This document shows, in pieces, positions 23,529 through 30,755 of a stretch of 64,000 nt of DNA. How positions within the stretch are numbered: the stretch's first letter is position 1; every line of letters begins with the position of its first letter. The position numbers and the translations under genes are program-made. Under the pieces are notes generated by a model. The model saw only the letters and a list, made by a program, of their open reading frames with translations, made no database searches and was not told the origin of the DNA. Source of the stretch: CBDDKZ01 sp965230415 (GTDB taxonomy: Bacteria > Bacteroidota > Bacteroidia > Cytophagales > JAAEPT01); NCBI GenBank assembly GCA_965230415.1, contig CBDDKZ010000005.1, positions 558,001 to 622,000 on the forward strand. The letters are read 5' to 3'.

Positions 23529-24377
23529 GTGTCAATGAACGTTGAAAGCTTCTACTCAGCTAGGTTAAGTGATGAAGAGTTTGAAAAACTGAGCTCGTTT
23601 ATATTTAAGAATTACGGTATAAAGATGCCTTACAACAAAAAACTAATGTTGGAAGGGCGTTTACACAAGCGGCTGAAAATTAACAATATCACTGACTTTA
23701 AGACTTATCTTGAGTTTTTGTTCAGCGACACAGGAAAGAGGTCTGAACTGGTACATATGATTGATGTAGTAACCACGAATAAAACAGACTTTTTTCGTGA
23801 ACCGCATCACTTTGAATATTTGGAAAAAAACGTACTGCCAAAATGGAATGAACAGGGTGTAAAAAAAATTGACTTCTGGAGCGCTGCCTGTTCAACTGGG
23901 GAAGAACCATACACTATTGCAATAATGATGGATAGATTTATTCAAAAACACGGTCATTTTGGTTACGAAGTATTTGCGACGGATTTATCCTCTCGAGTGC
24001 TAAAATCTTCTGTGAATGCCGTCTATAATTCGGAGCGTATAATGGGTATCCCTATCGAAGTTAGAAACGAGTACTTTCTCAAAAGTAAGGATCCGAAAAA
24101 CAAAACAGTAAGAGTAGTAAAAAAGCTTAGAGACAAAATAGCATACAAGCGATTAAACTTTATGGATCAAGACTATCATATACAAAAACAGTTTGATGTC
24201 ATCTTCTGTAGAAATGTTTTGATCTATTTCAATAAAAAAACACAGGAAGCAGTGCTTCAAAAAATATGCAGGTATCTGAAAAGTGGAGGATACTTATTCC
24301 TGGGTCATTCTGAATCGGTAAACTATTTAGATGTACCCCTGAATCAAATGCAGCCAACAATTTTTAAACGAATTTAA
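23529..24377 (+). CDS. cheR: Chemotaxis glutamate methyltransferase CheR
   Basis: The 282-residue protein has the CheR N-terminal helical domain and a SAM-binding domain: TTNKTDFFREPHHFEYL, FWSAACSTGEEPYTIAIMM, then FDVIFCRNVLIYFNKKTQE and YLFLGHSESV. It methylates receptor glutamates using SAM. The GTG at 23529 or the ATG two codons downstream could be the start; either removes no domain. It lies three bases after the MCP stop. Confidence 0.95.
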   Translation: MSMNVESFYSARLSDEEFEKLSSFIFKNYGIKMPYNKKLMLEGRLHKRLKINNITDFKTYLEFLFSDTGKRSELVHMIDVVTTNKTDFFREPHHFEYLEKNVLPKWNEQGVKKIDFWSAACSTGEEPYTIAIMMDRFIQKHGHFGYEVFATDLSSRVLKSSVNAVYNSERIMGIPIEVRNEYFLKSKDPKNKTVRVVKKLRDKIAYKRLNFMDQDYHIQKQFDVIFCRNVLIYFNKKTQEAVLQKICRYLKSGGYLFLGHSESVNYLDVPLNQMQPTIFKRI

Positions 24378-24403
24378 GTTAGGACATTAAATAGAGAAGA
24401 GTA

Positions 24404-25303
24404 ATGGCTAGACTGACAGATGAAGAATTAATAAATGAGCTAAAAGCAAGGTTTGATGAAAATAAGGATTCTTTAGACCGGCTCAACGAAATGAATGATC
24501 GATTGAAAGAACTCAATCAAAAATTAGAGTTGTCTGAATCGGTCAAAAGTCACTTCTTGTCTAATATCAAGAATGAAATCAATAACCCCTTGGCCTCGAT
24601 ACTGGGCTTGTCCAGAAACCTCATTATTTTAAAGGAGCTGGATTTAAACAAAGTAACATCAACAGCAGATTTAATTCATTCAGAAGCATTTAGCCTGGAC
24701 TTTCAACTACGAAACATATTCTCAGCTGCTGAAATTGAAGCTGGCGAAGCCTATCCGCAACCGGCAAATGTTGAAGTACATTCGGTAGTAAAGTCAGTTA
24801 TTAAATCCTTCGAACACAGACTCAACAAGAAAAAAATAGTCATTTCTTATGAAACGGAGCTTTCCGCAACAACTGATGATGAATTTTTCTTTGTAACAGA
24901 CTCCAACAGTTTACGATTGATTATTTCCAATTTGATCAGTAACGCTATTGAATTCAGTGACCTGGAAAAAGAAGTTCACGTAAAATCATGGATTACCGAA
25001 GATCAATTGTTTATTTCCATTTCCGATTTCGGTATTGGAATTGAAGAAGAAAAGCAAAAAATCATTTTTGACCGATTTGAGCAACTGGATAAAGGGACTA
25101 CTAAATCTCATCTCGGACATGGCCTTGGTCTTTCAGTCGTACGTGGTCTATTAGATATTCTGGCAGGGGATGTCAACGTAAAAAGTGACCTTAGTAAAGG
25201 AAGTACCTTTACTATAAATATCCCATCCTCTCCTTCCGAAGGCCTGGATGATACTGCTTCCAGCGGAAACGAATTCTTTTTCAATGCTGACGAATCATTC
25301 TGA
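24404..25303 (+). CDS. Histidine-kinase-like protein lacking the phospho-acceptor His
   Basis: The 299-residue soluble protein has an N-terminal coiled coil (residues 5-45), a HisKA-like dimerisation region and an HATPase domain with N-box (NLISNAIEFS), G1 (DFGIGI), F-box (IFDRFEQ) and G2 (GHGLGLSVV) intact. The H-box reads FLSNIKNEINNPLASILG; the place of the invariant His (as in SHEIRTPL) is Asn57, codon AAT at 24572-24574. It therefore cannot autophosphorylate in the usual way. It could be a regulatory ATP-binding partner or a phosphatase of another regulator. It lies between cheR and cheD in the same operon and has no sensor or transmembrane segment. Confidence 0.85.
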   Translation: MARLTDEELINELKARFDENKDSLDRLNEMNDRLKELNQKLELSESVKSHFLSNIKNEINNPLASILGLSRNLIILKELDLNKVTSTADLIHSEAFSLDFQLRNIFSAAEIEAGEAYPQPANVEVHSVVKSVIKSFEHRLNKKKIVISYETELSATTDDEFFFVTDSNSLRLIISNLISNAIEFSDLEKEVHVKSWITEDQLFISISDFGIGIEEEKQKIIFDRFEQLDKGTTKSHLGHGLGLSVVRGLLDILAGDVNVKSDLSKGSTFTINIPSSPSEGLDDTASSGNEFFFNADESF

Positions 25304-25314
25304 TAACTATCCAT

Positions 25315-25773
25315 ATGGAAGAATTAAAAAAGCATTATTTATACCCCGGCGCATTGTTTTTCGATGGAGAACCGCACCAAGTTACCACAATACTGGGTAG
25401 CTGTGTTTCGGTATGCCTCTACGATAAAACCATGAATGTTGGTGGTATAAATCATTACTTGCTACCATATTGGAATGGTGAAGGACTTGCTTCCCCAAAA
25501 TATGGAAATATAGCTATTCCAAAATTAATCGAAAAAATGATTGATTATGGCTGTTCAATTGATAACTTACAAGCCAAAGTATTCGGCGGTAAGGGCGGAT
25601 TTGGCAAGGACAGCGTCTATAAGATTAGTGAACGAAACATAACTTTAGCCAAAGATGTTTTAAAAGAGAATCACATTCGTATAACTGCCGAAAGTGTAGG
25701 TGGAGAACTGGGTAGAAAGATCTTATTCAGAACGGACACTGGAGAAGTACTAATGAAATACCTTAAATCATGA
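25315..25773 (+). CDS. cheD: Chemoreceptor glutamine deamidase CheD
   Basis: The 152-residue protein has the CheD catalytic pair: Cys30 in ILGSCVSVCLYD and His47 in GGINHYLLP, plus the conserved AKVFGGKGGF segment and a TGEVLMK tail. CheD deamidates receptor glutamines and can act with a CheC/CheX-type phosphatase; none is visible here. It starts 11 bases after the kinase-like gene and overlaps cheB by four bases. Confidence 0.93.
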   Translation: MEELKKHYLYPGALFFDGEPHQVTTILGSCVSVCLYDKTMNVGGINHYLLPYWNGEGLASPKYGNIAIPKLIEKMIDYGCSIDNLQAKVFGGKGGFGKDSVYKISERNITLAKDVLKENHIRITAESVGGELGRKILFRTDTGEVLMKYLKS

Positions 25774-26843
25774 ATATTGGGAAAAAAGTCAGCGTTCTTA
25801 TCGTTGATGACTCTGTGGTTGTAAGAAATGCATTAACTCAAATACTGGAGGATGACGATGAAATAGAAATTATGGGAACAGCTGCTGACCCCTATATCGC
25901 TGCCAGCTTACTAAAGACACAAGTACCTGATGTGATTACTTTGGATGTGGAGATGCCACGAATGGACGGACTCACCTTTCTTAAGAAACTCATGTCACAG
26001 CACCCTATACCTACAGTTGTTATTTCAAGTCTTACTATTAAAGGCTCCGAAACTGCCATTCGCGCACTGGAATATGGCGCGGTAGATGTATTTTCAAAAT
26101 CTACAATTAATGTACAAAAAGGGCTGGAAGAATCTGCCATTGTACTTCGAGATAAGGTTAAAGCCGCATGCCTGGCCAAGGACAAACTCAAGAGAAGGGT
26201 ACCTAAAAGTGTAAAACCAGGTGTAAAAAGACCAAAAAAACTATCCGGATCGGCCTTATATGTCACTACGGATAAAATTATTGCCATAGGAGCCTCTACA
26301 GGGGGGACTGAAGCTCTCAAGGATGTGCTTCAGGATGTCCCTATTGATGCACCCGGCATTCTCATTGTTCAACATATGCCCGAACATTTCACCAAACAAT
26401 TTGCAGACCGTCTGGACGAACTTTGTGAGATCGATGTAAGAGAAGCCAAAGACGGAGACAGCATTATTAGAGGCAGAGCCTTAATAGCGCCAGGAAATAA
26501 ACACATGCGCCTGGCGAGAAGTGGTGCCAAATATTTTGTAGAGGTCTTTGAAGGGCCACTTGTAAACCGACACCGTCCGGCAGTAGATGTTTTACTGGAA
26601 TCAGTGGCATTGAATGCAGGAAGAAATGCAGTAGGTATTATTTTGACAGGAATGGGCGCCGACGGATCTAAGGGGTTACTTAAAATGAAAAAAGCCGGAG
26701 CATATACCATCGCCCAGGACGAAAAAAGCAGTGTCGTGTTTGGGATGCCTAAAGAAGCAATAAGAATCAATGCTGCACAAACTGTTTTACCATTAAAAGA
26801 TATTTGCCCACATATATTTAGGGAAGTATTTGGTAATGATTAA
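25770..26843 (+). CDS. cheB: CheB methylesterase/glutaminase response regulator
   Basis: The 357-residue protein has an N-terminal REC domain (IVDDS, phospho-acceptor Asp59 in ITLDVEMPRMDG) and a C-terminal esterase domain with catalytic Ser176 in IGASTGGTEAL, His in VQHMPEHFT, and the acid in GMGADGSKGL. It removes receptor methyl groups after phosphorylation by CheA. It closes the chemotaxis operon, overlapping cheD by four bases. Confidence 0.95.
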   Translation: MNIGKKVSVLIVDDSVVVRNALTQILEDDDEIEIMGTAADPYIAASLLKTQVPDVITLDVEMPRMDGLTFLKKLMSQHPIPTVVISSLTIKGSETAIRALEYGAVDVFSKSTINVQKGLEESAIVLRDKVKAACLAKDKLKRRVPKSVKPGVKRPKKLSGSALYVTTDKIIAIGASTGGTEALKDVLQDVPIDAPGILIVQHMPEHFTKQFADRLDELCEIDVREAKDGDSIIRGRALIAPGNKHMRLARSGAKYFVEVFEGPLVNRHRPAVDVLLESVALNAGRNAVGIILTGMGADGSKGLLKMKKAGAYTIAQDEKSSVVFGMPKEAIRINAAQTVLPLKDICPHIFREVFGND

Positions 26844-26893
26844 TTTTAGTCCTTTTTTGAAAGAGGTTTGAACTAACATATATTATATTTGAC

Positions 26894-27277
26894 ATGAAAC
26901 GAGCAAACATTGTCATTTGTATATGCGTTGTACTTTTTTGCGCATGTGCATCGGAGAAAGCTGAAGAACAGGTTATTCCCGACGAATGTACACTAAACCC
27001 AGTATCATTTAGTAAGGACATACTGCCTATATTCGAACAAAACTGTGACATCCCCGACTGCCATGGCACACCCGCCAGATTTTCGGGTTTTATGCTTACA
27101 AACTATCAGGAAATCAGCGATGCAGCAAGCCTTCCTTCTCTCCTGAGTGCACTAAAACACGAATCCGGTACGCCTATGCCCAGAATAGATCCGGAAAACA
27201 CTGATGCCACCAAATTGCCCGATTCGACCATTGCAAAAATAGAATGCTGGATCAGCAGTGGACTACCTAACAACTAA
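26894..27277 (+). CDS. Lipoprotein with CX4CH haem-like motif
   Basis: The 127-residue product has a lipoprotein signal (VICICVVLFCACAS) and one cytochrome-like motif, CDIPDCHG (C-x4-C-H rather than C-x2-C-H), preceded by SKDILPIFEQN, the usual lead-in of Bacteroidota planctomycete-type cytochrome c domains. A Met (GTPMPRID) further on could be the second haem ligand. If haem is attached, the four-residue spacing is non-standard. The TGA/ATG junction with the next gene is adjacent, so it pairs with the cytochrome. Confidence 0.75.
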   Translation: MKRANIVICICVVLFCACASEKAEEQVIPDECTLNPVSFSKDILPIFEQNCDIPDCHGTPARFSGFMLTNYQEISDAASLPSLLSALKHESGTPMPRIDPENTDATKLPDSTIAKIECWISSGLPNN

Positions 27278-28299
27278 TGACAATGAAAGTTTCAAAATAC
27301 TTTTTCGCTCTATTTCTCCTAATAGTCACCTTTTCGTTCCATAGCCCAAACATACTTTCAGAAAACAGCACTCCTTCCGATGCTGTTTATGAAACTTTGA
27401 GAAAACTGGGAGCACCTGCGAGCCTACATGCTATTGAATCACCAGACCCTTCCCTTGTACAAAAAGGAAAAGAAATCGTCTTTAATGGCAGAACAACCAG
27501 AAGTAACGGCCAAAAAACAACCCTACAATCAAAATTCTTCAAATGTATTAACTGCCATAATGTAAAGAAAGAAAGTGTAACCTTGAAGTCGTCGAACCCT
27601 GAAGAGCACCTCGCTTTTTCAGATAATTCCGTTTCATTTCTCCCGGGAACAACTCTCTATGGCACTGTAAATAGAACATCCTGGTACAATGACGACTACA
27701 AAAAAAAATACGGTAGTCTGGTAACAAATGCACGCGACACACTTATAAACGCTATACAACTCTGCGCGACCGTATGCTCACAGGGACGAGCACTCGATAA
27801 ATGGGAAATGGAGGCTGTCCTGCAATATCTTTGGAGTATATCATACAAAATAGCAGACCTTGGCCTTACAGATGAAAACATGGCCAGACTCAACAATCCG
27901 GATGTATCCGATAAAGACAAAATAGCACTTATAACACAAAGTTATGCAAAATATAGCCCGGCGACATTCCTGGAACCAATTGACGCAGAAGAACGCAAAT
28001 ACGGAGCAAGCGGAAATGCACAAAACGGCAAAGTCATTTATACACAAGGCTGCTTAAGCTGTCATGATGCCCGCCTCAACATTACCAACCTTAAACTGGA
28101 TACTTCTGCCCTTTCATACAATATGCTGAATCGTAACCTTAAAAAGGATAATAATTTTAATTTGTACAATATTGTAAGAAGAGGCACGTATCCCATTCCC
28201 GGATACAAACCTTACATGCCGCATTACACGAAAGAACGCATGACAAATCAGCAAATTGAAGATCTGATTGCCTTCATTAAAAATGCATCTAAAAAATAA
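27277..28299 (+). CDS. Diheme c-type cytochrome
   Basis: The 340-residue exported protein (signal peptide YFFALFLLIVTFSFHS) has two standard haem motifs, CINCHN and CLSCHD, each at the front of a cytochrome c-like domain. A conserved middle segment (IQLCATVCSQGRALDKWEMEAVLQYLW) lies between them. It probably moves electrons in the periplasm. It begins at the last base of the lipoprotein gene and is followed by a DUF5777 barrel gene six bases later. Confidence 0.9.
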   Translation: MTMKVSKYFFALFLLIVTFSFHSPNILSENSTPSDAVYETLRKLGAPASLHAIESPDPSLVQKGKEIVFNGRTTRSNGQKTTLQSKFFKCINCHNVKKESVTLKSSNPEEHLAFSDNSVSFLPGTTLYGTVNRTSWYNDDYKKKYGSLVTNARDTLINAIQLCATVCSQGRALDKWEMEAVLQYLWSISYKIADLGLTDENMARLNNPDVSDKDKIALITQSYAKYSPATFLEPIDAEERKYGASGNAQNGKVIYTQGCLSCHDARLNITNLKLDTSALSYNMLNRNLKKDNNFNLYNIVRRGTYPIPGYKPYMPHYTKERMTNQQIEDLIAFIKNASKK

Positions 28300-28305
28300 C
28301 AAACC

Positions 28306-29175
28306 ATGAAGCACATCTTATTTTTCGCATTTATACTTACGTTTTATTTGACTGTTGCACAAGAAAAAATAGCACCTCTCAGTACATTCTCATCAACAAG
28401 AGCCGTTAATGGCCATTCCATTGAAACTTTACACAAGAAAGATCTTGATATTAGAATTACACATCGATTTGGAGACCTGGCAGGGTCCAATGGAGGATTT
28501 CAGACATTATATGGCATAGATCAGGCGGCAGATATCAGAATTGCCGGTGAATATGGAATATCAGATCAAATTATGGTAGGAGCAGGTAGGGCAAAAGGCG
28601 GAGGACCAATCCTTAGCGGTGTCTTTGATGGTTTTGTAAAGGGCAAAATACTCACCCAAAAAACGAATAGCCCTCTATCCTTTAGTATTTCTGCATTGGG
28701 AATAACAACTATCACTTCCATGCAAAGTTCTTCAGATCCCACATCTCCAACTAACTTCAGTACATTTACCAGAAGAATTTCATACGGAGCACATATGTTG
28801 CTTGCTAAAAAAATAGGTGACCGAATAGCCCTGCAACTAAGCCCGGGGTATACCCACCGCAACTTTGTTTCTTCAGAAGATCAAAACGGGATCCTGTCTT
28901 TAAATAATTTCGTGCTGTTCAAACTATCAAAAGTGATTAGTCTTGCATTCGAATATACAGCAGTATTTAGAGAAAATAACAGGGTTGGCACTACCGAATA
29001 CACAAACCCTTTCGCAATTGGCATCATTTTTGATACTGGTGGACATATATTCCAATTGGATATAACTAACAGTACGGGTATCGGAGAAAACCAATTTATC
29101 CCTTACACTTATACCAGTTGGAATGAAGGAGAGTTTAGACTAGGTTTTACTATTTCAAGACCATTCAAGCTCTAA
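28306..29175 (+). CDS. DUF5777 family outer-membrane beta-barrel protein
   Basis: The 289-residue product has a signal peptide and the family hallmarks TFSSTRAVNGHSIET, ITHRFGDLAG, the TLYGIDQAADIRIAGEYGIS segment and repeated barrel strands. DUF5777 proteins are predicted outer-membrane barrels often found with c-type cytochromes, as here. Role unknown; a redox or metal uptake link is inference. It is the last gene of the cytochrome cluster, and no terminator hairpin is seen before the sigma factor. Confidence 0.88.
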   Translation: MKHILFFAFILTFYLTVAQEKIAPLSTFSSTRAVNGHSIETLHKKDLDIRITHRFGDLAGSNGGFQTLYGIDQAADIRIAGEYGISDQIMVGAGRAKGGGPILSGVFDGFVKGKILTQKTNSPLSFSISALGITTITSMQSSSDPTSPTNFSTFTRRISYGAHMLLAKKIGDRIALQLSPGYTHRNFVSSEDQNGILSLNNFVLFKLSKVISLAFEYTAVFRENNRVGTTEYTNPFAIGIIFDTGGHIFQLDITNSTGIGENQFIPYTYTSWNEGEFRLGFTISRPFKL

Positions 29176-29189
29176 AAAAATATAAAAAA

Positions 29190-29222
29190 TTTGATAGGTT
29201 GGGGTTACTTTTCTTATATTTG
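29190..29222 (+). promoter_or_regulatory. Strong Bacteroidota promoter for the sigma factor gene
   Basis: TTTG (29190-29193), 21 bases, then TATATTTG (29215-29222) matches the TTTG-N19-21-TAnnTTTG layout. It lies about 115 bases before the sigma gene, giving a long leader. It is the best promoter match I found in the window. Confidence 0.65.
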
Positions 29223-29337
29223 GAGTAATAATATATAGGAACCGGTCGAGAAGACCACTTTTAACTACCAGATTTTAATTTATTAATTGTTTAACACTAA
29301 ATGCACAATATGATATAAAACTCTACGTTAACTAAAT

Positions 29338-29949
29338 GTGATAACAGAGATGAATATCGAAACTTTAAACGACGCAAAACTTATAGCGTTGTACCGCGAA
29401 GGGAGTCAAAGTGCAATAGAGGAATTGTTAAACAGATACAAAAACAAAGTATACACCTCTATTTTCTTAATTGTTAAAGATCGTTACACTGCAGAAGACT
29501 TATTGCAGGAAGCTTTTATAAAAGTAATAGATCGACTAAATAAAGGATCCTATAATGAAGAAGGCAAATTCGGGCCATGGATTGGTCGTATAGCACACAA
29601 CTTAGCTATCGATTATTTCAGAAAAGAGAAAAGACACCCGAATATTATTACGGAGGACGGAACAAGTGTATTTAACACAATGGAATTTGTTGAAGAATCC
29701 ATTGAATCCATACAAATCAAAGAAGACACGCATAAAAAATTAAAACAGCTTATTGAGACCCTGCCAGAAAATCAGAAGGAGGTGCTCATCATGAGACACT
29801 ACGCTGAAATGAGCTTTCAGGAAATTGCTGAAACAACAGGTGTGAGTATCAATACTGCTTTAGGAAGAATGCGCTACGCTTTGATTAATTTAAGAAAGAA
29901 ATTCGATCAAATAAATGTAGCCTATGACAAAAACCATTACCCACAATGA
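29338..29949 (+). CDS. ECF-type RNA polymerase sigma factor
   Basis: The 203-residue protein has sigma-70 region 2 (YTAEDLLQEAFIKVIDRLNK, then FGPWIGRIAHNLAIDYFRKE) and region 4 (LPENQKEVLIMRHYAEMSFQ, then TGVSINTALGRMRYALINLRK). It is an ECF-like alternative sigma factor of a type common in Bacteroidota. The GTG at 29338 or ATG at 29350 may be the start. It is driven by the good promoter at 29190 and overlaps a small gene of 79 residues by 26 bases, which may be its partner. Target genes are unknown. Confidence 0.92.
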   Translation: MITEMNIETLNDAKLIALYREGSQSAIEELLNRYKNKVYTSIFLIVKDRYTAEDLLQEAFIKVIDRLNKGSYNEEGKFGPWIGRIAHNLAIDYFRKEKRHPNIITEDGTSVFNTMEFVEESIESIQIKEDTHKKLKQLIETLPENQKEVLIMRHYAEMSFQEIAETTGVSINTALGRMRYALINLRKKFDQINVAYDKNHYPQ

Positions 29950-30163
29950 TCTCATTAAATATATATACAATGAGACTACAGTAGAAGAATCTATAGAGAT
30001 TCAAAAAGCAATCACTTTAGACAACGAATTGGCAGATAGCTTGTATGAACTAAGCAGTACTGCCTATACGCTGAACAAAAACCTAAAGTCACCTTCTAAA
30101 GGTGTAGTAGACAACATTTTAGACTACGCGAAAGCTAAAAATGTTAAATACGAAAAAATTTAA
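29924..30163 (+). CDS. Small soluble protein coupled to the sigma factor (putative regulator)
   Basis: The 79-residue protein opens MTKTITHNDLIKYIYNETTV, has a DNELADSLYELSSTAYTLNK helix and ends with SPSKGVVDNILDYAKAKNVK. No membrane segment is present, unlike classical anti-sigma factors of this phylum. Translational overlap with the sigma gene makes a regulatory role likely, but no function is shown. Similar small genes after sigma factors occur in the phylum. A terminator follows 19 bases after the stop. Confidence 0.7.
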   Translation: MTKTITHNDLIKYIYNETTVEESIEIQKAITLDNELADSLYELSSTAYTLNKNLKSPSKGVVDNILDYAKAKNVKYEKI

Positions 30164-30182
30164 ACACATTTAGTCAATAGTT

Positions 30183-30209
30183 AAGGCTGTCATAAGACAG
30201 CCTTTTTTT
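30183..30209 (+). terminator. Rho-independent terminator after the sigma operon
   Basis: AAGGCTGTC (30183-30191) pairs with GACAGCCTT (30196-30204) around ATAA and runs into Ts. Confidence 0.85.
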
Positions 30210-30292
30210 ATTTCATCTTATAATTTATAATATTCCCAGACATTTTTCTAAAATCAGGTAGTTATACGCTGTTTTCTACATCATCAATTAAC

Positions 30293-30300
30293 CATATTTG
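30293..30300 (+). promoter_or_regulatory. Candidate -7 box CATATTTG for the RNA below
   Basis: CATATTTG differs from TAnnTTTG by one base and sits just upstream of the structured RNA. No clear -33 TTTG was found. Confidence 0.35.
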
Positions 30301-30306
30301 AAATGT

Positions 30307-30488
30307 CAACATCATCTGAAACTCTCAAGTTTCAAAAGCACTGCAATCAGGTGCGGGTCTGATTGTGGTTTCTCTCTTGCCTGCTAAGGCAAACAAAGAG
30401 GTAATTCTATTGCTGCTAACCGTAATAGAATATTTTTTAAGACCAAATACGTAAGCAAAGGGCTATCTGCGGGGGTAGCCCTTTTTTT
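30307..30488 (+). ncRNA. Putative structured non-coding RNA, about 180 nt, with own terminator
   Basis: No sensible ORF covers this stretch, yet it contains four stacked hairpins and a terminator: GAAACT/AGTTTC (30318-30333), CAATCAG/CTGATTG (30344-30365), a multibranch helix TGGTTT (30366-30371) with AAGACCA (30439-30445, one bulged G) enclosing TTGCCT/AGGCAA (30377-30392, extended by CTC/GAG) and ATTCTATT/AATAGAAT (30404-30431), then the terminator. It sits between the sigma operon terminator and a small ORF. It does not match tmRNA, RNase P, SRP or 6S features I can recall. The 5' end is estimated from the box at 30293. Confidence 0.6.
30457..30488 (+). terminator. Rho-independent terminator of the structured RNA
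   Basis: AAAGGGCTA (30457-30465) pairs with TAGCCCTTT (30476-30484) and continues into a T-run. The loop is TCTGCGGGGG. Confidence 0.85.
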
Positions 30489-30580
30489 ATTGAAGATTTC
30501 GAATTCAAAGCTATCTTCTCTTTGACAAAAACCTTATATTGATAGGATAAGTAATTTAAAAGCAACTACAGATTAAAAAT

Positions 30581-30718
30581 ATGAGAGAGATTATCTTATT
30601 AGTTGTATTACTCAGTATTGGATTTTTTGTTCAGTACTACAAGGATAGTCCTGGCCCGGACACCCCATCAGATCTCAAAAACACAAAAGGCTTACAACAA
30701 CTTAACACTCAAGGATGA
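30581..30718 (+). CDS. Small membrane protein, 45 residues (putative)
   Basis: The ORF encodes MREIILLVVLLSIGFFVQYY, a single hydrophobic segment, then a polar tail KDSPGPDTPSDLKNTKGLQQ. It has a typical single-pass micropeptide layout and follows the RNA terminator. No family recognised; support is the composition and the otherwise empty position. It converges with the DUF6340 gene. Confidence 0.45.
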   Translation: MREIILLVVLLSIGFFVQYYKDSPGPDTPSDLKNTKGLQQLNTQG

Positions 30719-30755
30719 AGTGGTGGCATTTAAATGCTATTACAATAGATAGCGC

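Noticed and set aside
26884..26891. TATATTTG box just before the CX4CH lipoprotein
   Set aside because: It lies two bases before the ATG, so transcription would start inside the coding region; it cannot serve this gene in the usual way.
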